Below are positions 27,001-37,100 of a stretch of 64,000 nt of DNA, in pieces. The DNA is from Apostichopus japonicus (taxonomy: Eukaryota > Echinodermata > Holothuroidea > Aspidochirotida > Stichopodidae), in contig NC_092583.1 of NCBI RefSeq assembly GCF_037975245.1, positions 17,630,764 to 17,694,763 on the forward strand, read 5' to 3'. Made by a program: the position numbers and the translations under genes. The notes under the pieces are model-generated. The model worked only from the letters and a program-made list of their open reading frames with translations. It was not told the DNA's origin and did no database searches. Numbering within the stretch: the stretch's first letter is position 1; the number at the start of each line of letters is the position of its first letter.

Positions 27001-27752
27001 TAGAGGGGGTGTTGAATACAGGCCATGTAAATAATCTCAGGGAGAGGAGAAAGGGTCTAATGGAGGTGGTAAAATTGATTCTATTCTATACACATGACTG
27101 ACCTATCATTCCCAGATAGAGGGGGGTGTTGAATATAGGCCATGTAAATAATCTCAGGGAGTGGAGAAAGGGTCTGATGAAGGCGGTAAAATTGATTCTA
27201 TTCTATACACATGACTGACCTAATTTGCATATTTGGGGGAGGGGGAATACTGATTTTAGTCTGTCTGAATGGACTGTACTGTACAGAAATGTTAAGCTTC
27301 ATAGTGTTTCGTTTCATTCTATGTAGGAAAGAATGCTTGAAAAGGTTGATTGTGGTATTTTATTGTGGTTAATTTTAGTTGAATACTATTTTATCTTTAA
27401 TGTAAGTCTCTGTACATATTGATAATACACACTGTGTGCACAACAAATGACGAGTTAGTTTATATTCATTATAAAGATAACAATATTGACCTATTTGCAT
27501 ATTTCATTTAAATTGGTAGGTGAGATAGTGTTCTGGTTTCCTTCGATGAGATATCACAGAGAGGTTGCAGACGGTTGCTCCTTGAGTCTCAGGTTCAGAT
27601 TCCAGATGCCTGCACCAAAGACGTTCCTTGAAGATGTGAAAACAGACTTATCATCTCTCCATTCAGAAAATGGCAGAGATAACACTTCTCCTTTAAGTTT
27701 TATAACAAAGTGCTCAATAGTTGAAGAAAATGGCAGGTGGGTTTTAAGGTGA
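21096..27752 (+). CDS. Membrane-anchored cupin/JmjC-like protein (7 coding exons, 364 aa)
   Basis: Coding exons are 21096-21339, 22350-22523, 23100-23170, 24289-24402, 25012-25176, 26203-26296 and 27520-27752. Phases agree at each GT-AG junction, with 1095 nt including stop. A spliced 5' UTR is implied by the acceptor just before the ATG. Residues 1-34 are polar and Lys-rich. Residues about 35-72 are hydrophobic, one long or two short membrane segments. From about residue 90 the pattern is that of the cupin_8/JmjC fold: GEPFILTEAM (first strands), LYLGVAGTGIPPYVEE at 232-247, QFSGVTAWSF, then LQPGEIVFWFPSMRYHREV with a distal histidine at 300. In active 2-oxoglutarate oxygenases an HxD lies where this protein has Y244-V245-E246. 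The fold assignment is from pattern only; substrate and catalytic competence are unknown. Introns contain minisatellites and a foldback element. Confidence 0.82.
21705..21891. mobile_element. Foldback (inverted repeat) element in the first mapped intron of the cupin-like gene
   Basis: Two imperfect arms of about 85 bp face each other around a GAGGCGCAGCCGAG centre at about 21790-21803. GCAATAGTGCAAATATTTCA on the left reappears in inverse at about 21836-21856, and ATTCAAC/GTTGAAT flank the loop. A perfect 13-bp inverted pair, TTATACAACACCT (21882-21894) and AGGTGTTGTATAA (22094-22106), encloses the next segment, so the mobile unit may extend to 22106. No coding capacity. Class not assigned. 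Confidence 0.6.
23320..23405. repeat. Short tandem duplication around TTATTAATTAGCATGGAATC
   Basis: Two adjacent copies of a roughly 28-bp unit and a partial third, rich in TTAATTAG, in an intron of the cupin-like gene. Confidence 0.6.
24105..24192. repeat. About 30-bp tandem repeat in an intron of the cupin-like gene
   Basis: Three copies containing CAGTTTTGTATCAAA followed by a variable TCTAGCGATATTT-like segment. The array is about 100 bp upstream of the acceptor at 24288. Confidence 0.7.
25735..26025. repeat. Degenerate GTGATAGTGTAT minisatellite
   Basis: Multiple interspersed copies of GTGATAGTGTAT(C/T)GTGCT- and GTGGTGATAG-like units, with irregular 15-35 bp spacing, inside the intron between 25176 and 26203. 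Confidence 0.75.
26986..27235. repeat. 126-bp direct duplication
   Basis: Two near-identical tandem copies with landmarks CATTCCCATATAGAGG at 26991 and CATTCCCAGATAGAGG at 27117. Both contain GGCCATGTAAATAATCTCAG. The duplication lies in the last intron of the cupin-like gene. Confidence 0.85.
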
Positions 27753-27884
27753 TGTTGGACCAAGGATACTATGAACATATTCAAGGCAGGTGAAGACAAG
27801 GAAGAAATGTTAGTACATGAAGGAATGCATGAGCAAAATGTTTCCTGTTTATGCTCAAGATTTGACTGTGTTGATGCTACGTGT

Positions 27885-28335
27885 GATTCTGGGGTCGATG
27901 CTATGGTCGACTCTAGGTTCATGCTATTCTTGACTCTAGGTCGATGCTGTGGTCGACTCTAGATTCATGCTATTCTTGACTCTAGGTCGATGCTGTGGTC
28001 GAATCTAGATTCATGCTATTCTGGACTCTATGTTGATGCTGTGGTCAAATCTAGATTCATGCTATTCTGACTCTATGTTGATGCTGTAGTTTACTCCTGG
28101 TTTCATCATATGGTTAGGGTTGACTGTAGATTGATGCTTCCATTGACGGTATGGTTGACTCAATGCTTGGCTATTATTGACTCAATGCCTGGCTATTGTT
28201 GACTCAATGCCTGGCTATCGTTGACTCAATGCCTGGCTATTGTTGACTCAATGCCTGGCTATTCTTAGCTCAATGCCTGGCTATTCTTGGCTCAATGCCT
28301 GGCTATTGTTGACTCAATGCTTAGCTATTGTTGAC
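27885..28335. repeat. Two consecutive minisatellites (about 46-bp, then 22-bp unit) downstream of the cupin-like stop codon
   Basis: From 27885 to about 28130 several copies of a roughly 46-bp unit (GACTCTAGGTCGATGCTGTG core) run head to tail. From about 28150 to 28335 a separate 22-bp unit, GACTCAATGCCTGGCTATTG plus two bases, is repeated about eight times. They lie in the 3' UTR or just beyond it. Confidence 0.85.
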
Positions 28336-28454
28336 TATTCTTGTTCATACTTACGGTTTGAAACACTGCATAGACTTGTATTAAGTATGTGCTTGTACTC
28401 TAGCGTAGTTCCATGTACTTTAACTTGTGGATTTGTACTTTTACTCAAGAATTT

Positions 28455-28545
28455 TGAAATGTAGTATCAATACTAGTATCACACTAGTATCATAATGGTA
28501 GATACTAGTATCACACTAGTATTGTAATAGTAGATACTTTTACTC
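28455..28545. repeat. ACTAGTAT-rich palindromic repeat
   Basis: Alternating copies of ACTAGTATCACACTAGTAT separated by TAGATACT-type spacers. Each copy is partly self-complementary through ACTAGT. Confidence 0.6.
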
Positions 28546-29614
28546 AGTCTTGTATTCACAAGATATCAAGGGGAATTCACTTCTACTCATACTGTTGTAC
28601 TCGTAATCATGCACATTGTACTCATGCTGTTGTTGTTGTTGTTGAATTCAGTAGTAACAGAAACGTACAAGATTAAAGAAACAGGAAATAACTTCTTGTA
28701 TTAAACATGGGAAGGCCAATAATTGACAAAACAACAACAATAATTTCTGATGCATTATTTTTATTCCCACGTTTTTGGTTTCCTCTTTGAATACAGAAAA
28801 AGCTCCATAAATGGCTAGAAAATAGCAGAAAATATTGTAATTTGATAAAGCTATAAGAAAGTATCTACTTCTACAAAGCGGAAAAGCCTTAAGTTTGATT
28901 AGAGTTCTGAGAGTTCTTACTGATACTGCATTCATTTGTATTAATTAATAAATCAATTTGTCAGCTTACTGACTTGATCAGTATACTATATCACTATGCC
29001 ATGGTATCAGAACAACCTTAGGGCATTGTTTAAATATCAATCCTTGATGATTTTTGCATAAAACTGTTTTGTTATGCACGATATATGGTTTGCTTTGCGT
29101 TTAGTAAGGTTACAGAATACTGCTGCCAGTTAAAAAACATACTTGATCATGTTCAATCAAGTTTCCTACATATGCTACAACTCCATTTTCAATGTTCCCC
29201 CCTCATTTGTTAACTCATCTGTTTCGTTTTAGGTATCCAGTCCACAAATACAGGATTATGTCTAGTAAATAGTTGTAACATTCTCTAGATCTGCTGTAAT
29301 GCATCATAAGTTTCTCTATTTTCTGCTGTAATGCCTGATAAGATTTCCTCACAACAACATACTGCCATGTGGCAGTAAACTTAACAAATCTGTTGCATTG
29401 TTTAAGCCATGTGCAGGGGGGTTAGCTTCTGTCATTTTAACTTTGTGCCATTTGCAAGATGCATGTTAAGCTCTGCATAATATGTAACACTACCAGCATA
29501 GTTTGTTGTCATGGTAACAATGGTGCAATCACCATTATGTAGCCTATTGTAGCTCAACAGACCTATTATGGCATGGTAGAGCAAGTTTGAATTTATAAAT
29601 GAAATATGTGTACA

Positions 29615-30356
29615 GTATACTGTATATACAGTATACTACATATACAGTATACTGTATATACAGTATACTACATATACAGTATACTATATATACAGTATAC
29701 TACATATACAGTATACTGTATACAGTATATTATATATATAGTATATATTGTGTACATTATACTGTATATATAGTATATTGTATATACATATACTGTATAT
29801 ACAGTATACTATATATACAGTATATGTATATACAGTATACTATATAAACAGTATACTGTATATACAGTATACTACATATACAGTATACTGTATACAGTAT
29901 ATTATATATATAGTATATATTGTGTACATTATACTGTATATATAGTATACTGTATATACAGTATACTACATATACAGTATACTGTATATATAGTGTACTG
30001 TATATACAGTATACTGTATATGCAGTATACTGTATATACAGTATACTATATATACAGTATATGTATATACAGTATACTATATAAACAGTATACTGTATAT
30101 ACAGTATACTACATATACAGTATACTGTATACAGTATATTATATATATAGTATATATTGTGTACATTATACTGTATATGTAGTATACTATATATACAGTA
30201 TACTATATATACTGTATATACAGTATACTGCATATACAGTATACTGTATATACAGTACACTATATATACAGTATACTGTATATACAGTATACTGTATATA
30301 CAGTATATGTATGTACAGTATACTATATATACAGTATATATTGTGTACAGTATACA
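29615..30356. repeat. Self-complementary TATACAGTATACTGTA satellite array
   Basis: About 740 bp made almost entirely of TATACAGTATACTGTATA-type words, with a base period near 16 bp. A longer variant block (AGTATATATTGTGTACATTA) recurs at about 29740, 29911 and 30149, which shows higher-order duplication. Every word is its own near inverse complement, so both strands give open frames that do not code. Confidence 0.95.
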
Positions 30357-30379
30357 CAATACTACTATGGCAGTCAACC

Positions 30380-30500
30380 TAACAGTAAAGTTAGAACCTG
30401 GGCACGAAAACTAAACAACTTAACTGATCCTCTGTCAACCAGAATCAGCTTTCATCAAGACTGTAACCGTATTATGACGTTGTTACCTAAATGGTGCTGT
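30380..30500. repeat. Dispersed repeat copy 1 (similar to 53850-53970)
   Basis: This stretch shares an ordered set of short words with about 53850-53970: CCTGG, CACGAAAA, GATCCTCTGT and GAGACTG/AAGACTG. The two copies are in the same orientation, at perhaps 75-80% by eye. It is likely part of an unclassified interspersed repeat. Confidence 0.5.
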
Positions 30501-31768
30501 GTGTGTAATACACACCTCAGACACCGCATAGAAACTGTAACTAGAATCTACAATGAACACATTCAGAAATATCACGACTTTTTTCTTAATCTCTTACTTA
30601 TATAAGTCACCACTGCGTGAAAGATACCTCATACTGCTGCACAGTTACATGCGGCTGTCTGAGTAAATATTTGTTTCACTGTCAGGAATTTCACTATTTA
30701 ATAACTTAACATAAGTCTATGATCGTCAGATACATAAATTTCAAGCTTTCAAATCGGTGGGTCGAAAAATATTACACTAAATAGAATGTGAATATTAAAA
30801 TGAAACATAATAACCTTTGTCATTGTAATACAATTAATATTTGTCTGATTAATATAAAGATATAGCACCAAAGCTTTAAAGCAATTTTTTTTTATTTTAT
30901 AGAAAGTGTTTTCATCATATTTTCTCTTGAAACACTGCACATGGCATTACCATTTCAAACAAGAATGAATGTATAGCACCCAATCTTAGTTTTCATAAGC
31001 TGACTAAGCTGTGTGTAATTACTGTGCTTGCATACTAATGTTACTAACCAAGTACTATAGCACAGTGTAAGCACTTTGATCTTTTAATGACAATTTGCAG
31101 CAAAAGTTTACTTTATGTATAATTTCATTCAACAAGTGCAATAAAATACTTCAAAACTTTATTCAATAAATGTTTTTCTCCATAACATATTGCTACCTAA
31201 GAATATACTGTATTACTTGTCCCCATCACCCCCCTTCCCTCTCCCCCAGTGACCCTGGATCCATGTGACTCCCCTGCCCCCATCCTTAAAGTCAATCTTT
31301 CAGACAGTCTGTTGTTACTTGTGGCCATTCTCATAGAAATTGCCTATCCATTTAGTATGTTTGTTTCTACCATAAGGAATGTATTTAATGCATCTTGTCT
31401 TACAATAACTGCATTCAAATGATGTCCTCTTCTTTCATAGATTTTTCTACCCATGCAAGGAAAATAGTTACACATGCATGACACTTGGCCTCATGAGGCC
31501 ACAAAGAAGACAAATTTTGAATTTTTCAATATCTTACAAAATGGCATTTTTCACAACGGAATGTGTACTGAAGGATAACTTGCAGCTTTAATCTCTTGAT
31601 GAGATTTTCTCTCTTCCTTATTCTAGGCTCTTTTCTTTGTCTTGTCTTTCTCCCTTTCTTTCTTTTTCTCTCAGCCATGACTAAAGTTCAAGATTGTACC
31701 TTTCCAAACATTGCAGTATTTGCTACTCCCAACACCCCCCTTCCCACCACAACTCTCTTTCTTTTCAG

Positions 31769-31900
31769 ATTCAACAGTTGGAGAGTAGAGTTGCATCTCT
31801 GCAAGCCGGTCACTCTTGGAAAGCGAACAATTTGGAAAATGAAAACAGTTTCATGATGGTTACAACTCATGCCGTAACGTCAAAGTCAAGTGTGCGATAA
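31769..31900 (+). CDS. Possible coiled-coil terminal exon of an unassigned gene
   Basis: A pyrimidine tract and CAG (acceptor ending at 31768) precede an open frame starting IQQLESRVASLQAG and ending at TAA at 31900. The heptad pattern is coiled-coil-like. Upstream exons were not found. It could be an alternative 3' exon of the cupin-like gene: a cryptic donor at 27736/27737 would join it in a different phase, giving another short frame that ends at 31856. It could also be chance. No family recognised. Confidence 0.25.
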   Translation: MQQLESRVASLQAGHSWKANNLENENSFMMVTTHAVTSKSSVR

Positions 31901-34113
31901 ATGTCTATTTCTCAATATTTCAACCTAATTCTGCAGGTTGGATTCTAATATTTTACTTTCATGATTTCTCAAACAATTTAAAAATATTGTCTAACCACCA
32001 TTTTCAATTATCAGGGAATGGAAGGCTCTGACATGTTGCTCATTTATGCACTTTCTTTGTAGCACATTTCAACACCATATTTATGATAGTACCTTCAACT
32101 TGAAAAAATTTTATTACAAAAAATAATTTTCATACAATTAATGACAAGTTTTCTCTTTTAAATATGACTTGTATTATAAAATAGCTACTTGAAAAGATTA
32201 AAAAGATACTTAGTTGACACAAGAAGAGAAAAGATTAGTATAATAACATGATTCAAGGCAAGACTTTGGCAAATCGAACTAATCCCTCTTTTAATCCTCA
32301 CAAAAAACCATCAGAAGGTACTTCATTGTTCAGCTGTCCGGGATAACACGCAGGGAAAAAAGCGATGCTTTACAAAAACTGGATCATGTGCTTTAAAGCA
32401 TCCATTAATAATATCACTATATAATGCAAAAGATGCCAGCCCTTTGGGAACAGATTTGAGTATAATGAGGTTCAAAGTATGCATACTTCACAGAAAATAT
32501 TTTTTCTTTTCCCCAACAATGGATAAAAAAGCTTCCACACCAGAAGTGGGTCAAAAACTGGAAATTTTCAAACTTTAAACAGGAGTTGTGAGATCTCAAC
32601 AAGCCATTGAAGGGGGTTGGCAGGATACTGACATTAGAAGCATCTTTGTAACTCCTTGAGAAAAGTTGAGCTGGATATGAAAATAAATTGGAAACTTCAG
32701 TCTTTCAAATGGTCACAGAGTTCTCTAAAAGTTTTTTTTTCAGTAGAGCTTTCTCTTGTCACATTTCATTTTTTTGACCAATAACCCATTATTTGTATTT
32801 TATAACCAAACATTGAACTTTCATGTTTCATGCTCTTCCTTGCATTCTCACTGCTTTTGGAATCTAGTTTATTCTTACTATAAACCCTTCATGTTACAAG
32901 GTGAACTGCCTTCTGCAAAAGCTATAATTAATCAAGGATCAAAACAAGAGTAAGAACAATACTGTTCCACCATATTTCCAAGATCTCTTGGAATTTAAAA
33001 CAAAACAAAAAATTAAAATCTCTATCAAGGTGCAAATATTATTTAATAAAAAGCTTTAGGAATCAATAGAGTTTCACCCCAACTTTTTCACCAACCATCC
33101 ATGACATCTCCAACTAAGAATTTCAACACATTCATAAAAAAAAAGATGGCTTCTTAAAGCATTGGTCAAAAAGTATTCCTAATCACCTAAACCTATCACC
33201 AACTCAATAATGGTGTAAATTTTGATGCTCATAAAATAACTGTAATCAAATGAAATAGTGTTCCTCAATATCCAATGTTTCTTGATTCAAGCCATCGGGG
33301 TAATATTCTACACTTGATATGCTTAGTGCACAACAGGCCCAGTTACAGGTATCGATCCACTACCCCCCTCCCCCCCCCCCCCGGTTATAAGTACTAAGTT
33401 TCCACTGATGAGTACAAACTTAAAGCTCGAGAAGAAGTACACTAGACAAACACAGAACCTTTAAATGATGACTTCAGGCAGAATTTTAGCGAAGTCCAAG
33501 AAAATACTTGAGGAGTGCTGGTAATGTTTCTATTGCTATTCTGGTTTCTCAAGAAATTTATCTTTAAAATATGCTCAATCTCTGGAATGCTTCTTTAAGC
33601 CTAAATTGCTGCTGACATTGGCTCCTCAGTGCTAGCCATAATGTTAGTTCTAATCAACTATTTTAAAACTTCTAACTAAACCAAAAATATGTTCTTTCGA
33701 CTTCATATATCAACAGATCACCTTCGGATGACATTCCTTGACAAATTTGTGAAACATTGTTAACATGTCATTTGAGGCTATCAAAAAACTTTGATTGGCA
33801 TCTGAGGAACTATCCTATAAATGGTCTGTGTGTTAGACTATATATAGCTAGTCACAAAAGTTGTTGGAACTCAGCAGGTTCAAGGGTCTTTTCTCAAAGA
33901 TTAAAATAATTAAAAACCAAATACAACTTGGCTGATAGCAACTAGTGTACATCATACCAAAATTAATTCTGTGCCTATAGTCATTCTTTGAGTGGTTATA
34001 GAAAAGGAAGCTACACACCGTTTGATGATTATAAAATGCACTATTTTCTCATGCCGATATGTACTACATTAATCTTCTTAATAAAATACAGAAAAGCAAT
34101 TTCAAAAACGTAC
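31901..34113. other. Probable 3' UTR and downstream region of the zinc-finger gene
   Basis: AT-rich and without supportable coding frames. A minus-strand AATAAA at 32883-32878 would give a 3' UTR of about 1.2 kb for the zinc-finger gene. A C-rich run is at about 33363-33382. Nothing else is recognised. Confidence 0.4.
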
Positions 34114-37100
34114 TCATTCTTTTTTAGGTCTGCCGCCACCTGTGTGCCCAAGTTGCCACAGGTCTATACCGTGATATCTCTTCAGGTGATTTTTCAAACT
34201 GACATTGTGTGTGAAGGATTTCATACAGTTGTGACAGCGGTATGGTTGTTCCCCAGTGTGTTGTCTCATGTGGTTCTTCATGTTGGTTCTTTGTGTGAAA
34301 CCACGGTTGCAGGTTGGGCATTTGTGTGGCTTTTCTGTCTTATGAACCGCTTCGTGCTTATCGCAGTGCTTCTTAGAATTGAACTCCTTACCACAAATGC
34401 CACACTTGTACGGCCTACTCGGTTTGTGCCTCTCCAGAATGTGCTTGGAAAGTGACGACGGCTTAAACTCTTTGCTGCAAAAGTGACAAGGCACCTTCTT
34501 CTGTGGAACATGTACCCTTCGGTAGTGGAAACGGAAATAAGTCTGTGGGTAAGATTTACCGCATATATCACAGAGGACACTTGGGCCGGGCCGCTTACAT
34601 CTGTGTTTATCCTTGCGTTTCATATATGGAAGTTTCATTTTACAAAAGGGGCAATCCAAGGGAATTTTGACCCATCTTTCTAATAACATGAGCAGGTCTT
34701 CTTTCTCGAATGGATTATTTGTTTCATCCGTCTCTTCATTTTCGTCTTTGTCTTCTTCTTCTTCGTCGTTGTTGTTGTTGACTTTGTCAGGGTTCTCTGT
34801 TTCATATTCGATTCCATCTTTTAGAGAAGATAGACTCTCTTCTGTAGGTGGTTGATTCTGCTCCATTTCTAGGTGAGATGGAACGGTGGCAGGTCGTGGT
34901 GGTTGACTCAGCAGCTGAGGTTCCTGTTGTGTTGATTGTTGTGGTGGGTCTAGGAGTTGATCTGATGAAGATGCATTCATTGAGGGAAGGAGTTGAGTGG
35001 GTAGTCGAGATGGTTGAGATGATGGACGTGGGGAATTCAGAGGTGGTTGATGCAAAGTTTGAGAGGGAGATTGGGGTTCAGATGTTGTTTGCCTGGAACT
35101 TGTTTCTCCAAAACCATCTGATCTGTGGCTGTTTTGCAAGTCCATCCCATCTACTTGGTGGTTAGAACTAAACTGTTCATCCTCCTGCTGGACCTCTTGA
35201 AGACCCATACCACCCCCATGATTGGTGGATCCCATGGCAACCATACTGGAATGAGTTGTCGTGGGCGATGGCGTACTGGTGGGCAATCCATCGTTATTGG
35301 ATGCAGAGACAAATGATGAATTTGAAACTGGCGGCACCATCTGACCTTCCGGCAGTCCAATGCCAGGTACTCCAAAGATTGCTGCTGTGGCACTTGCCAT
35401 TGGTGCCAAGGAGTGTGGCGGGAGGGGTACCATACCATTCTGAGCACCCTCGAATAGAGGGGGTCTGTTGAAACTCTGCTGAAAACTTGGCATACCTGGT
35501 AAATGTGGCAAGGCTGTTGGTGTTCCAAGATAACCAGGCATCAACATTTCAGTAAAGTGTTGGATTCTTGCCTCCATGGTCTTGTCTGAAAGATCAGACG
35601 CATTAGGTGTTCGTGGATTGGGGTGTTCTGAGTTTTGATCTGTGTGCTGATGTAATAACAATGGCAACGGTTCTTCTAATGCTATACTATACAGGCTTCT
35701 CTCTTCGTCTGCTGTCAAGACTTTGTTCCTCAAAAGAAATTCACGCAGAGCACCGACAATCTCTGGATGCATTGCAAGCAGATGACGACATGCTTGCAAG
35801 GGAAGTTCATTTTCATGATTACAAATTTTGCACTGGTACACTTTATTTAGGTCTGTCCAGCTGACTCTCCGAATGAACATGCTGTGAGAAGAAAGGAAAA
35901 GTGAGAATTTTATAGGATTAAACAGAAAAATTGATATCAACAAATTGAAGGACTAAATTTTTGGAAACGTTTCTGATGAGGCTTTAAAACTACATGAAGT
36001 TTAATTGGGTCTTAAAGGATGAATCAGAGAGGACAAAGGGTTTGATGAAAATCTACCTAAAATGAAAATGATGTAATCTTTACTTTGCAGTAACCTAACT
36101 TACCAGACTAAGTAAAGTGCAATCCCCTTCAGTTTGAATATACTTTTGGTTTGTACAGAGAGCCAATGTTTACGGCTTGCAGTTGTCCTTACCATTACCA
36201 GATAAGTGTGAACATAGCTGATGGAACACCAAAAAAGTATTTAGAAATGATTCAACAGCACATCTATTATCACTTACCTTGGACCTCTTTTCAGAGGTGG
36301 GGATTTTGGCTTTACTTTCACCTTCTCAGTCACTTTCACAGGATTTTTCCTCCTCCCTCTGGGAGCACCTCTTGGTCTTGAAGTCGTCTGCGGTTTCAGC
36401 TTTGGAGTTGCTGCAGATTTCGTGACTCTCGGAGTTGTCTTGGAAACAGGTTTAGTTGCGACTTTAGTCATGATTTTAGTCACAGCTTTGGCTGTGGGCT
36501 TTTTCCGGGGTTTTCGTTTCCGCTTTGGGGCAGGTTTCCCATAATCAACATCAGCGGAATCGTCGGACATCTCGGATGACTTCCATTCCTCTTCATCCTC
36601 CTTGTACCGTTTCAGTGCTTTCACCGCTGGATAAATCAGTTCCTCATCTTCAAGGTATTCATCTCCTTCATCAAATTCATTTTGGTCATCCTCCTCATCC
36701 TCTTCCACCTCCTCATCGAAGTTCTCCATCTCTTCTGTCTCGTCGCTCTTGCCCCGTAACCCTTGCAGCAGCTTTGTCGTAGTACTGATGATGTGTGGTT
36801 CTCCTTCTTGGCTAACATTCTTTGGAGTGGAATCTCCGTTACTTGGCACTGCTGGGAAAGAAGCTTCGGAATCTGGATGAAAGTCACTGTCACGGTGGAG
36901 ACCCTGTGGAGATGACTGTTTTCTTCTTCTTGCACCTTGGTTTTTCTTTGTTAATTGCTTTGCCTGCAGTTTCTCTTTCTTTACTGATTGTCTACAAAAC
37001 AAACATAAAGGAATTCTCAATAAAAAAGACCTCATCTTAACCCAACAAATTATGATCAACAAGAAAACTTCAAACAAGACTGTTGATAAATGACCTATGA

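Noticed and set aside
27554-27922. 122-codon minus-strand frame opposite the last cupin-like exon
   Set aside because: It is antisense shadow; the plus strand has the splice-consistent frame with the conserved motif.
29599-30414. Tyr/Ile-rich 82-206-codon frames on both strands
   Set aside because: They are translations of a palindromic TATACAGTATAC satellite.
34483-35864. Plus-strand frames of 60-105 codons across the zinc-finger exon
   Set aside because: They are shadows of the 588-codon minus-strand exon.
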